From an uncultured Ruminiclostridium sp. (GTDB lineage Bacteria; Bacillota; Clostridia; Oscillospirales; Ruminococcaceae), in NCBI GenBank assembly GCA_934462775.1, contig CAKSIR010000023.1, forward strand, positions 1-22,132: DNA of 22,132 bases, given 5' to 3'. The notes under the pieces were generated by a model that saw only the letters and a program-made list of their open reading frames with translations, did no database searches and had not been told where the DNA came from. Shown in pieces: positions 1 to 9,221 of this stretch. The translations under genes and the position numbers were made by a program. The number at the start of each line of letters is the position of its first letter. The stretch's first letter is position 1.

Positions 1-452
1 CCACTACTACTTCTGCCGCTATTACCACCACAAAGGCTGCCACAACAACCGCAAGCAAACAGTCCTATACGGATATTGATGGAAATACATATACTGTTGA
101 GTATGGCAAAGAGCTCCCTGATGTTCCAAAGCCAAACGACGCAACTGGTGTTGAGAACATAGCTCATTTAGGCGGAAAATTCTATACAAAATATGTTGGA
201 GATACTAAATACGTTTGGTATTATGTCAATGTTTTCGGTTGGTACTGGACTGAAGATGATGGTCCTGGTGGCGTTGTTGACAACTCTGATTGGGTAGACC
301 ATCACAACATCCCAGGTTATCTTACTTATATGGAACCAGACGGTTCATTGAATCCTGACAAGTTAATTTCTCCCGATGGCGAAGTTATCAGCAACGAAGA
401 ATACAAAAAACGTGCTAAGGAGTATTGGGGAGATCTCTATGAAGAAGAATAA
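1..452 (+). CDS. C-terminal part of a secreted or surface-type protein (5' truncated)
   Basis: The open frame enters from the window edge (first full codon at base 3) and ends at TAA 450-452, leaving about 149 residues. The first 20 or so residues are Thr/Ala-rich (ACT, ACC, ACA and GCT codons), the kind of low-complexity linker that joins modules of extracellular proteins in Ruminococcus and relatives. A compact aromatic module follows, with a Trp/Tyr-dense stretch (KYVWYYVNVFGWYW) and many acidic residues, ending in an acidic tail. There is no LPXTG motif and no C-terminal membrane segment. I do not recognise the domain. A linker followed by a folded tail fits an exported or membrane-anchored protein, but the N-terminus that would show this is missing. 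It has its own terminator, so it is probably a separate transcript from the pilus operon. Confidence 0.75.
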   Translation, partial: TTTSAAITTTKAATTTASKQSYTDIDGNTYTVEYGKELPDVPKPNDATGVENIAHLGGKFYTKYVGDTKYVWYYVNVFGWYWTEDDGPGGVVDNSDWVDHHNIPGYLTYMEPDGSLNPDKLISPDGEVISNEEYKKRAKEYWGDLYEEE

Positions 453-478
453 ACTTTTCTCTGTTTGAAGCTAACCCA

Positions 479-507
479 TTTACACTCTTTTCTGAATAAT
501 ATATAAA
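479..507 (+). promoter_or_regulatory. Promoter of the Tad-like operon
   Basis: TTTACA (479-484), a 17-bp spacer and TATAAA (502-507) form a good housekeeping-sigma promoter. Transcription would start near 513-515, about 35 nt before the ATG at 550, leaving GGAGG (541-545) in a short leader. The -10 element overlaps the first stem bases of the upstream gene's terminator. Confidence 0.65.
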
Positions 508-538
508 GTGTCTGTTTAAGCAGGCACTTTTCTTTTTT
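506..538 (+). terminator. Intrinsic terminator of the upstream partial gene
   Basis: A 9-bp stem (506-514 with 521-529, one G-T wobble) with a 6-nt loop is followed by a T-rich run to 538. It would end transcripts entering from the partial gene. Transcripts started at the overlapping promoter begin inside or after the left arm and so should not form the full hairpin. Confidence 0.75.
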
Positions 539-549
539 GAGGAGGAACA

Positions 550-3500
550 ATGAAAAGAATTTTTTCTCTTTTGCTCGCTATCGTTATTCTCCTGACCTCG
601 AGCCTTACCGCATACGCAGATTATTCAAACATAACCGGCGGCAGCGGTACAACGGGTACAGGTACAAACGACAATGGTTGGCTTATTTCAAACTCGTCAG
701 GCGGCTACACTTATGACGCTGAGGGAATAAGGGTCTATGTGGTAAACAAGGCAGGCGAGCCCGTTACAAAATCAATCGATATTACCAATTCGACAAATCT
801 TGCTTCAGCAATAATAAACGGCGCGGGAGCAACGAAATTCAGTTATTTGTATAAAGGCACTGCATTTGCAAGAAAACCAATCTATTCCCCCGAAACTCCT
901 CCCTCACGTTTACCTCAAATAATTCCCTGGGGCGAAACCGCATCCGCGTCTGTAACCCGTATTAACGCAATAAAAGAATGGGTGCAGGAACCAAGCAATC
1001 GTAAATGGCTTTTTTCCAGGCTTGGCACAACAGAAGAAACCATGCGTGACAAAGGCTACAAATTCGCAATTGAGCCTATCGCATATTTCCGCTATATGGG
1101 CGGAGATTATGCGCTAACCGCAACCGAGTGCGCTGTGCTTGACAAAATGTTTAAGGGCGGAATTTACAGCAAAATGAATCCGCTGACGCACTCAAATCTC
1201 CCACTTGCAATGTTCCTTGAAAAGAACGAATTTACAAGCGGTGCATATCCGCTCTATGCGTGGAACGAAACAGGCAAAACTATCAAAGACAATGACAAAA
1301 TCATTAAATATCTCGGTATCGGCATTTTCAGTTATTCCCCCGATGAGGAGGACGAGGAAAAAGACGACCCTGACAGTCTTAACACCGTTATAAAATGCAG
1401 CGTCGTTGCCACACCGAAAGAATATGAGGTAGTGCCGCCAGAGGGCTTTGACGGTATCCCCTGCCAGATTGGCAGAGATGGCTATCTGACCGTAAATCTC
1501 AAGCAGACAAAGGCGGTGTATAATGCTTGGAAAGAGCGCCTTGAGGACGTAAAAACTGTAAAGGTTACTTTCAACGTCATTGCAAGAACAGGCGATAAGC
1601 TTTTAAGCATGAACGGTTCAGCATACAACTGTGGAACAAGAGAAATGTCAACCGCTGATTTCCTTGCGCTGCTGAAAAAGCAAATTAAATACCGCGACAA
1701 GGTTACTACCAATGAAATCGAACCCAACAGCCGCATTGAATATCTTTACAGATTTAAGATAACAGTGCAATTTACCGAATCAGACAAATACACCACCGCA
1801 GGAAAAACAATAACCGTTTCCTCAAGCGTCGAGCAGGATACCGCAAGCTTTTTCCGAAACTCTGACCCGCCAAAGCCTGAGTATGTTACATATACTTCCG
1901 AGCCAACTGCGTATTCCGAAATTAAGCAAGGAACAATCGGCAACGAAAAATATGAAGCGATGGCAGGTGTTCCGACTACCGAAGATTTGTATTTTGGTGT
2001 AGGCGGCTCAGAATTTATTGTTGACTTTGAGGCTGAATACAACAAAAAGCAAAGCGCAGAACGCACATACAAGGTTCATTATGATGGCATTGAATGTGAG
2101 TTTAAACAGGATGACCGCCCAGGCGCTTTTGATTTTCCATCCGCTCCCGGAGGAACAGGCAGCACTCATGTTGAAAGTATGTATGTCGGCGGTACGCTGA
2201 CCGTAACATGGAGCGGTACAACGCCTTGGATTGGCACAACAGAGGTCAACGGATGGCAGGCAAGCGTAACCGATAAGTGGGATGATACTGCTTACAACAA
2301 TGCTTTAGCAGCTGCAAATTCCTACGCTGCTAAAATAAACGGTACAGTTTTCAGCTTCACCGCTGCAAGCGACAAGAAGACTCGGACATTTAGCAGTTGG
2401 GGTGCATCTGCATCAGGTTCAAATCCGCATAACAGCGGTTCAGCCACAAACGGCAGCCCAGCCGTTAAAGACCCCAAGACCGGCAAAATAACCAAAGCAG
2501 AGGTTCCGGGTACAGCAACTCCGGGAACTGCCAACACATGGACAATAACTGTCACTTGGACAGTTCCAAAGGAATGCTGTGCAGGTCCGTGTCATAATCA
2601 TGACCTGCCGGCTGTTGAAGATACATGGACACAGAAAATCACTTTTGATGAAATTGCAATCACCAAAGCCGTAATCTGGCGCATGGAACAGGGATACCTT
2701 GACGGACTTGATACAATCACAGGAGGTAATCTCTCAGCAGTCAACGCAGATATTTTAGCGGGAATGCCGACTTTGTTCTCTAATATTGCAGCTACTCAGA
2801 CAAGCAAAGACGGACGTTTAAGGTATTCGCTTGAATCCCCGTCGCATGACAAGGTCGTGTGGAATATGGGAGCAAGGTCAAACAAATGCGACAAACAAGA
2901 TAAGAGCTGGGGAACAGGCATTAAGTACTCCTGCTCTTCTTATCCTAACCAAGTCGGATATTTGGAAGCAAATACAACCGCCAAAGACAAAAAAACTGAT
3001 GAATACGCAGTTTTTAAACAGTACAGAGAAAAGAAAGTTACAGCTACCGTAATCTCCGATGTGCTTATTATGCAGACATCAAGTGGGGATCAATCTGTGC
3101 TGTATTACACCAAGAAATCCAACGAGGTACAAGCGCAGCAAAATTTCAATTACGTCAGCTATTCATTAGCAGACGCATGGAAAAACAATGTAACATCTGC
3201 TGCCAGGTGGAGTAAAAGCCATATTAACGTAGGCAGCTATAACGGCAAATTTGCCGCACCTGTCACTAAATATAACGGTAACGGTAACGGCAATAAAATT
3301 GCAACTGTTTTCGACAGCGACCCTGCAAAAACAATTGTTCGTCCGACACGGCCGTCCGAAAACCTGAAAATTGCAAAATACAATATTGATATACTTGACA
3401 CTCTGCCCAATGATGATTACAGTGTGGGAACAGCGCGGGTATTCTGGAACAATATATTGAATTACAACAAAAACAATACCGTTGTTCCTTATGCAATTGC

Positions 3501-6500
3501 AAGCTATGCATATTTCACGGGCAAAGGTTACTCAAAAATCGCAACCTATTCCGATAACCACACAAGAATTAACGACATAGTTGTCCACGACCCTGTTTCT
3601 GCTGAATATGCAATGATTCTTGAGATTGACAAAAACCGTGACCAGCGCGTAAGTACGACGTATGCCGATAAAATGAATCAGTATATTTCAGGCTGCCCGG
3701 GAAACGAGGATTGCGAGTTTTCAAAGCTTGTCTGCAAATACACAGGCAGCTATACTCATACAGCGGCTTGCTATTCTGCTGCTTCACCCAAAAACAACAA
3801 TGCTCATCAACATTCCTTAAGCTGCCTTGATACAGATAAGCTAAACGAAGCTTATCAGAAAGATACAACTATTAAGGCTAATACCGAAACCTATGTTGAG
3901 TCAGACGTACTTAATGCGCCAACAGGCGCACCATTTAGCAAGTATCGCGTGCTTTCCGAAATGGATCTGGGAAAGTTTGAAACGAACTCCAGTCAGTTTT
4001 CATGGAGTGCCGATCACAGCTATATTTACGCAACGGGCAATAATAACCTTGTATCTCTCTATTCGGGAACATTAAATGCCTCGGTAGATCCGGGTAGCTG
4101 GGCAATGATTGAATATGAAGATGTTGGGGCATTGGGCGGTTTGTATTCTGACAGCTTTGTAATTTATTCAGTCAGCAACACTATTTACGGTGGACAAAAA
4201 TCAGCAGGATACGCTTACTTACCTATCGGCAAAGTCTATGAAAGTAGTTTGACGTCTTTTCGTGCTTCATTCGGCACCAAAACAGGCGGAGAGCTACGAA
4301 TAAAATCAGTAAAATTTGTTACAGAATTCGTATCTTACGAATTAGGTAATACATCTGACTTTACAACCGGAATTGTGAATAACACGTTTGGAAATGTAAG
4401 CAGCACCGTGTTCGCAGGCTCTATTAGCAGCTATACCGGCTCTAAAATATGCAGCCTACAGTACAATAATGGTCATACGTTTAGCAGTAACGATAATGCA
4501 TTTTTGTTCTGTTTCGCTTCATTCGATAATATACAGAATGCTGTTCCTTTGACTATGGTGTTTACGGACGGAACAAGCATTACGCCAGCTCCAATTGCAA
4601 AGGATTATTATGTATATTATGAGCTGCCATCATCAATTGTGGGAAAAATTCTTAGACAAATAAATTTCACATTTGCTCCGGGAAATGCGAGCCGCAGTTC
4701 GTCTTTTTCAATTACTAACCTGAGTGTTATGAAGAAGCATACTTCCTCTACCACATATACAATGACTCCGCCTATATCCACCTATATAGAAGTTGCTACA
4801 ATACCTCTTACAGGTTGGACCGCAGCTAATGGCGGCACAGCCACTGTAAACGGCTCACAGCTGGTCTTTAGCAGTTCTGCTACAACTGCCAGCTATATAA
4901 AGAATGGCAGCTGGACATTTCAGTCCGACACCTATCTTAAGATTGGTGTCGCAAGCAACACAGGCTTCAAGAAGTTTAGCGTGAATGGATATCCATCCAG
5001 TGCGCCTAACGGCTCAGAAATAAATCTGATAGGAGATACAACAATCTGGTACAAGATACCAGACACATGGGTTGGCAAGACAATCCAGCAGCTAAAGCTG
5101 AACTTTTACCATGCAGCCAAATCAGATAGTATCACTATAAACTCTATAAAGATTGTCCGTGACGGTAAGCACGCAGGATATGCGGGAGAGAAGTGGTCCA
5201 CTCCTTTAGTGGATATGAACGAAATCTTAGTAAACGGTAAGCCTAATCCAACTTTAGCATGGCTGCGCAAGCAGCCGGCTATTCTTTTTAAGTGCAACGG
5301 CGAACTTAATGTACATATCTGTACAGCTACTTGTCAGCATGACGCAGTTTTAACCTGCAATGAACCGCACCATTACGGTGAGCATTACGATTCTTGCTAT
5401 GAAGCCTGCCACGATGACAATAATCACCGTCAGCAAACAAGCACACCTGGCTCAAGCCTGAATTCAAGCATGGGTAATTTTATAAACCTTGATTGGGGAT
5501 TTCAGGTTTACTTCCCTACCGTTGGCAACTTTTATCAAAGTATGCTGTGGGGTATACCATCCACGACACAGATTAGAGGAAAGGGGTATTACGATGAAAT
5601 GCAGACTGCCGAATGGGTTGAGAAAAAACGTGTTAAATTTGCATTTGATGTAATTTACTGCGGCGAAACCGACACACGAAATATTAACGGTTCTCAGCAC
5701 GGAAATTCTGAAAGCGGCTCAGACAATCACAAACACACATCTGCCTGCGTTTTATATAAAGCGGGAGAATGGATTGAACTACCGAAAGAATTTGAGCTAT
5801 TTAATTTCTACTGCCCCGGCAGCAACTACGAGTATGCAGGTGCGACCACTGAATTTGAAGTGGTTGCCATTAACTCGCAGACAGGCGAAAATGATGGAAA
5901 TACACAAGCCACTAACAGAATACGTTACAGCGATTTCACAGCAAAGCACGGAGCGTACAGAAAGACATATATTGACGTTGTTGGACGAATTGGCAACGTA
6001 ATTATCGAGGACACAGGCGATTTCAGATATTCAAATCTGTTTAAGGAACCTGTGGATACCGATGATTATTATATTGACGGTTTGATAAAAGAAGTTGATA
6101 TTACAAAGAAAAACTTTGTAATAACTTCTACAAACGACCTCAGAGGCTTACCGACGGACAATGTATTCGGACAAGACATTTACGGCACATTAAGCTGGTT
6201 AAGACGCAATTTATTGCCGTTCCCGTTATCCCCTGACAAGAACAATATCAACGCACTGAAAAATGAACCTGTTCGTTTTGGTTATTCTGTATATGCCGAC
6301 GTGTCAACGTTAGGTATTGATTACGGAACAATTGATATTGTTCCCTGCTATTACTACTATGACCTTTCTACCGGCAAAATCACTCCACTTGATGTGTATA
6401 TGATACATGATAATAAATATCAGGCTATCAACATTTACCGAAACGCATACGAGGATAAAAAGGAAGTGTTCAGCTATAATTATTACCTTGAGTGGGAAAG

Positions 6501-7020
6501 GCAGTATCAGCGGCGCAATGTCAGCGAAAGCGAACAGTCAGCAACTTTATCAAATGCGGAACGCAACAATCTTTACTATCCATCCGGCAAATATAAGGTT
6601 GGAAACGCTGACTTTATATCGTTTGATGAGCGAGCAAGAACATATATCGGAAGCACAAGCACTAAGGGCTATAATCAGAATATAGGAAACCTCATTGCTC
6701 CATCATTTTTTCAAATGTCGGCTAAACGCTGGCATTTCACTATGGGACTGCCATCATCTGCCGTGGTAGTAGAACACGACAGCGAGGTTACAATGGAAAA
6801 CATTGAAAGGTTTTCCAAAGGCACAGGTGTAGTCCTTATGGCAGCTGATATATATGCAACAAGCAGCATATATACACTGAAATACGGTCAACCCGGCGGA
6901 CACTTCACAATTAACGGTACTACATATAACCTTCCGCCTGAAATTCCGTTTGTCGTTGCGATTTTCGGTGACAACTCCAAATCCTCTACGGATGATTTGG
7001 AAATACATCATACACATTAA
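550..7020 (+). CDS. Giant secreted protein, candidate pilus-associated adhesin
   Basis: 2156 aa. Residues 1-24 are a clear Sec signal peptide (MKR, hydrophobic core, AYA cut site before DYS). The mature protein is beta-rich and dense in Thr, Ser, Asn and Tyr. Three consecutive diverged units at about 1143-1260, 1263-1396 and 1416-1539 each end in the pattern I-x-F-x-F ... I-x-S-(I/V)-K, resembling carbohydrate-binding beta-sandwich modules, though I cannot name a family. Cys/His clusters occur at 676-684, 1049-1092, 1582-1626 and 1704-1733. Several contain H-x-H-x3-C or H-x3-C spacings, as in Cys/His motifs common in clostridial surface proteins; metal binding or disulphides are possible. There is no LPXTG, cell-wall-binding repeat or C-terminal membrane helix. 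GGAGG sits 4 nt before the ATG. It is the first gene of the pilus operon and 17 nt from the next, so a tip or pilus-bound adhesin role is likely but inferred. Confidence 0.85.
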   Translation: MKRIFSLLLAIVILLTSSLTAYADYSNITGGSGTTGTGTNDNGWLISNSSGGYTYDAEGIRVYVVNKAGEPVTKSIDITNSTNLASAIINGAGATKFSYLYKGTAFARKPIYSPETPPSRLPQIIPWGETASASVTRINAIKEWVQEPSNRKWLFSRLGTTEETMRDKGYKFAIEPIAYFRYMGGDYALTATECAVLDKMFKGGIYSKMNPLTHSNLPLAMFLEKNEFTSGAYPLYAWNETGKTIKDNDKIIKYLGIGIFSYSPDEEDEEKDDPDSLNTVIKCSVVATPKEYEVVPPEGFDGIPCQIGRDGYLTVNLKQTKAVYNAWKERLEDVKTVKVTFNVIARTGDKLLSMNGSAYNCGTREMSTADFLALLKKQIKYRDKVTTNEIEPNSRIEYLYRFKITVQFTESDKYTTAGKTITVSSSVEQDTASFFRNSDPPKPEYVTYTSEPTAYSEIKQGTIGNEKYEAMAGVPTTEDLYFGVGGSEFIVDFEAEYNKKQSAERTYKVHYDGIECEFKQDDRPGAFDFPSAPGGTGSTHVESMYVGGTLTVTWSGTTPWIGTTEVNGWQASVTDKWDDTAYNNALAAANSYAAKINGTVFSFTAASDKKTRTFSSWGASASGSNPHNSGSATNGSPAVKDPKTGKITKAEVPGTATPGTANTWTITVTWTVPKECCAGPCHNHDLPAVEDTWTQKITFDEIAITKAVIWRMEQGYLDGLDTITGGNLSAVNADILAGMPTLFSNIAATQTSKDGRLRYSLESPSHDKVVWNMGARSNKCDKQDKSWGTGIKYSCSSYPNQVGYLEANTTAKDKKTDEYAVFKQYREKKVTATVISDVLIMQTSSGDQSVLYYTKKSNEVQAQQNFNYVSYSLADAWKNNVTSAARWSKSHINVGSYNGKFAAPVTKYNGNGNGNKIATVFDSDPAKTIVRPTRPSENLKIAKYNIDILDTLPNDDYSVGTARVFWNNILNYNKNNTVVPYAIASYAYFTGKGYSKIATYSDNHTRINDIVVHDPVSAEYAMILEIDKNRDQRVSTTYADKMNQYISGCPGNEDCEFSKLVCKYTGSYTHTAACYSAASPKNNNAHQHSLSCLDTDKLNEAYQKDTTIKANTETYVESDVLNAPTGAPFSKYRVLSEMDLGKFETNSSQFSWSADHSYIYATGNNNLVSLYSGTLNASVDPGSWAMIEYEDVGALGGLYSDSFVIYSVSNTIYGGQKSAGYAYLPIGKVYESSLTSFRASFGTKTGGELRIKSVKFVTEFVSYELGNTSDFTTGIVNNTFGNVSSTVFAGSISSYTGSKICSLQYNNGHTFSSNDNAFLFCFASFDNIQNAVPLTMVFTDGTSITPAPIAKDYYVYYELPSSIVGKILRQINFTFAPGNASRSSSFSITNLSVMKKHTSSTTYTMTPPISTYIEVATIPLTGWTAANGGTATVNGSQLVFSSSATTASYIKNGSWTFQSDTYLKIGVASNTGFKKFSVNGYPSSAPNGSEINLIGDTTIWYKIPDTWVGKTIQQLKLNFYHAAKSDSITINSIKIVRDGKHAGYAGEKWSTPLVDMNEILVNGKPNPTLAWLRKQPAILFKCNGELNVHICTATCQHDAVLTCNEPHHYGEHYDSCYEACHDDNNHRQQTSTPGSSLNSSMGNFINLDWGFQVYFPTVGNFYQSMLWGIPSTTQIRGKGYYDEMQTAEWVEKKRVKFAFDVIYCGETDTRNINGSQHGNSESGSDNHKHTSACVLYKAGEWIELPKEFELFNFYCPGSNYEYAGATTEFEVVAINSQTGENDGNTQATNRIRYSDFTAKHGAYRKTYIDVVGRIGNVIIEDTGDFRYSNLFKEPVDTDDYYIDGLIKEVDITKKNFVITSTNDLRGLPTDNVFGQDIYGTLSWLRRNLLPFPLSPDKNNINALKNEPVRFGYSVYADVSTLGIDYGTIDIVPCYYYYDLSTGKITPLDVYMIHDNKYQAINIYRNAYEDKKEVFSYNYYLEWERQYQRRNVSESEQSATLSNAERNNLYYPSGKYKVGNADFISFDERARTYIGSTSTKGYNQNIGNLIAPSFFQMSAKRWHFTMGLPSSAVVVEHDSEVTMENIERFSKGTGVVLMAADIYATSSIYTLKYGQPGGHFTINGTTYNLPPEIPFVVAIFGDNSKSSTDDLEIHHTH
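3976..5166 (+). repeat. Three diverged protein repeats in the giant secreted protein
   Basis: Encodes residues about 1143-1539. The three units share layout and C-terminal signature rather than high identity: LRIKSVKFV, FSITNLSVM and ITINSIKIV end units 1, 2 and 3, each preceded by a short strand rich in F and K. They look like ancient tandem duplications of a sandwich-like module that may bind glycans. Confidence 0.5.
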
Positions 7021-7037
7021 AAAGGAGCGAAAAATAA

Positions 7038-7943
7038 ATGAAAAAAATAATTATTATCGCAGTTTCAGTACTTGTCGGGCTTTCCGCCCTCGCCGGAGGA
7101 TTCTGGCTTACGAAAAATTACTTTGACAAGCAGTGCGCTGATATTCAGAGCGAGCTTGACGCTTACAAAGAAACTTATGACGGTATAGAGCTTGTTGCCG
7201 CATATACTGTAGCGGAGGATAAATCATACGGTGAAATCATTTCAGATGAAGATCTGGTCGAGATTACAGAGATTTATTCAGATAACCTGATTCTCGACCC
7301 GGCAGAAATAATCGGAAAATACTATCGTATAAATGTCAGCGCAGGCACTCCCCTTACTTCTGACGTGATTATGGATTTTGAAGTTGCCGATGATGAGCGA
7401 GCGTATGACGTAATTACATCATATAAGGCTATCGGTCTGAAGCCAAATGATTTTGTTGACATAAGATTTGTAACACCTATGGGAGAGGACTACATTGCCC
7501 TTTCCCACAAGCGTGTCGAGGGCGTATACGGCGATGTTCTTAAGCTGGCAATGTCAGAATATGACATTATGATATACAATTCCTTGCAGGTTGATAAAAT
7601 ACTGCTTAAAGGGAGCACAATATACGCTTCAAAATATATCGAGCCCGGCGGACAGTCCGCTGCGCAAACGTTTTATCCATTTTCTTCAGAAGTATTATCC
7701 ACCATGTCCCGTGACCCCAATATTGATAAAGAACTCGATTATTTTACACTCGGCAAGCAGAGAGCTGACCTCTTGCGCAGATACCAGTCCTACTCCGAAG
7801 ATGAGATAGTATCGTCGCTGCTGCAGAGTGGCAAGGACGCCATTACAAGCATAATCCAGTCCGGTCAAACGCAATTTGAAACTCAGGAAGAAATAGCAAA
7901 ACAGGAAGCTTTGGAACAGGCAATTCTTGAACAGCAGCAATAA
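7038..7943 (+). CDS. CpaB/RcpC-like SAF-domain pilus assembly protein
   Basis: 301 aa with one N-terminal membrane helix (residues 3-24) and the rest presumably outside the cytoplasmic membrane. Residues about 51-115 match the SAF pattern: a hydrophobic strand with VAAYTVAEDKSYGEIISDEDL, then IIGKYYRINVSAGTPLTSDV. Residues about 118-175 form the following beta-rich RcpC-like part (LKPNDFVDIRFVTPMGED). The C-terminus (about 270-301) is a Gln/Glu-rich helix, possibly a coiled coil. In Tad systems CpaB works with the secretin in the outer envelope. No secretin is expected in a Gram-positive, where CpaB-like proteins probably line the exit path or guide the pilus through the wall. AAGGAG precedes the ATG, and the gene lies 17 nt after the giant protein gene. 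Confidence 0.75.
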   Translation: MKKIIIIAVSVLVGLSALAGGFWLTKNYFDKQCADIQSELDAYKETYDGIELVAAYTVAEDKSYGEIISDEDLVEITEIYSDNLILDPAEIIGKYYRINVSAGTPLTSDVIMDFEVADDERAYDVITSYKAIGLKPNDFVDIRFVTPMGEDYIALSHKRVEGVYGDVLKLAMSEYDIMIYNSLQVDKILLKGSTIYASKYIEPGGQSAAQTFYPFSSEVLSTMSRDPNIDKELDYFTLGKQRADLLRRYQSYSEDEIVSSLLQSGKDAITSIIQSGQTQFETQEEIAKQEALEQAILEQQQ

Positions 7944-7953
7944 GGAGATAAAA

Positions 7954-8493
7954 ATGACAACCATATCTATAATCGGCACAGCGGATAAACGTTCAATCGT
8001 TTATCCGCTTTTATATGCAGCAAACGTTCTTGGGAGCGTTCTTTTAGTTACAGATGATACAGATTTCCGCCGTCTGATTGGCGGCGCAATTCACGGAGAA
8101 ATTGCAAATACGACGATTTATACGGACTATACGGAAAATAAAAAAACTTACGCTGAACTTACGGAACAGGGTTATGATTTCTTAATCGGCGTTTCAAGCA
8201 CAAAAAAGCCGCTAATCGCATCTGAAAATGTAATAAAGGTTATTCGCGACAATGACGCTTCCGATGAAGCAGCCATAAGAATAGGATTTTCACCATCAAA
8301 AGAAAAAAATTGCATTATCCAGACAGATAATATATCCCGCAGTCTTTACGAAATAGAAATAAACGAACGGCTTAAACCAATAAAGGCTTTGATAAAACCG
8401 CTTGCTCCCGTATTTGCACCGTTTTTCCACTGCACAGTAAAAGAAATGGAACGACTTATGACATACAAATACAAGAAAGGAACAGTAAAATGA
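7954..8493 (+). CDS. Unassigned cytoplasmic protein of the pilus operon
   Basis: 179 aa. I chose ATG 7954 because AAGGAG lies just upstream (7942-7947); an in-frame ATG at 7927 lies inside the preceding gene and has no site. The N-terminus (MTTISIIGTADKRSIVYPLL) looks like a Rossmann-type first strand and helix, but the loop has no Gly-rich P-loop or Lys. Residues about 40-110 alternate strands and helices with no membrane segment. The last 50 residues are basic. The gene overlaps the next by 4 nt (ATGA), so translation is probably coupled to the CpaE-like protein. CpaE proteins often have a receiver-like N-terminal domain fused to the ATPase; this gene could be that domain as a separate protein, but this is an inference from position only. 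Confidence 0.7.
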   Translation: MTTISIIGTADKRSIVYPLLYAANVLGSVLLVTDDTDFRRLIGGAIHGEIANTTIYTDYTENKKTYAELTEQGYDFLIGVSSTKKPLIASENVIKVIRDNDASDEAAIRIGFSPSKEKNCIIQTDNISRSLYEIEINERLKPIKALIKPLAPVFAPFFHCTVKEMERLMTYKYKKGTVK

Positions 8494-9221
8494 TTATCGG
8501 CGTACTAAGTCCGGTGCATGGTCAGGGCGGCAACTCAACTGCCGCACTGATCACCGCACTTCTTTTAAGCAAAAAATACAGTGTGTGCCTGACAAACCTA
8601 TCCGGCAAAGAGGACAACAGCTTTTTTGAATATATCGGCGCAAACGACAAAGACGATATAACCTGCACTGCTTCTCAGATTATAAGTCTTTTAGATTCTA
8701 ATTCAATTAGCAGCAAGGATATAAAGGACTACTGTTTATCAGTCAACGAAAATCTTGATATTTTTTCGGGAATTGAAGCTGCTGACAGCGAAACAAAAAT
8801 CATTGAGAAATTCCCATATGACTTTGTGGTAGTGGACATTGACATTAACACCGAACTTCCTGCTGCCAAATATGTTATTGATATTTCGGACACAATTGTT
8901 ATCACGTTATCACAATCAGCAAACGTTATACACAGATATAAAAAGCTGCTAAATCACAGCGATATAAGCAAAAAATCATTGTATATCTGCAACAGATATT
9001 CAACAACCGTAGGCTCAATCAGTGCGTTCAGCCGCAGCATTGACATAAATCAAAAGCAATGTTTTACACTGCATAACTGCGGAAAAATCATGCGATATGC
9101 CAATGCCGGTAATTTACTCGAATTGTTTTCAAAGCTTGATGATATTCCGGATTTAAAGGCAGATTTATCAAGACTTGAAACTGCCCTGATGAAGCTAAAG
9201 AATAATGAGGTGAAAGAATGA
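8490..9221 (+). CDS. CpaE/MinD-like protein with a degenerate P-loop
   Basis: 243 aa. The fold signature is that of MinD/ParA ATPases: first strand MIIGVLSP followed by a loop at residues 10-17 (HGQGGNST), then a helix, and a Walker B-like strand YDFVVVDID at about 110-118. The loop keeps glycines and the Thr, but both lysines of the deviant Walker A (KGGxGKT) are absent: Asn15 and Ser16 occupy the GK position. In Tad systems CpaE/TadZ localises the assembly machine and need not be an active ATPase. Overlaps of 4 nt with both neighbours show tight coupling with the CpaF-like ATPase. There is no membrane helix. The assignment rests on fold pattern and position. Confidence 0.7.
   Translation: MIIGVLSPVHGQGGNSTAALITALLLSKKYSVCLTNLSGKEDNSFFEYIGANDKDDITCTASQIISLLDSNSISSKDIKDYCLSVNENLDIFSGIEAADSETKIIEKFPYDFVVVDIDINTELPAAKYVIDISDTIVITLSQSANVIHRYKKLLNHSDISKKSLYICNRYSTTVGSISAFSRSIDINQKQCFTLHNCGKIMRYANAGNLLELFSKLDDIPDLKADLSRLETALMKLKNNEVKE

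Noticed and set aside
3273..3295. Short tandem repeat of AACGGT-type units
   Set aside because: Three 6-nt units encoding Asn-Gly pairs in a loop of the giant protein; no sign of a separate function.
3266..4132. Several minus-strand open frames under the giant gene
   Set aside because: The plus-strand frame is open for 2156 codons with a signal peptide and coherent domains; the reverse frames lack ribosome sites and are shadows.
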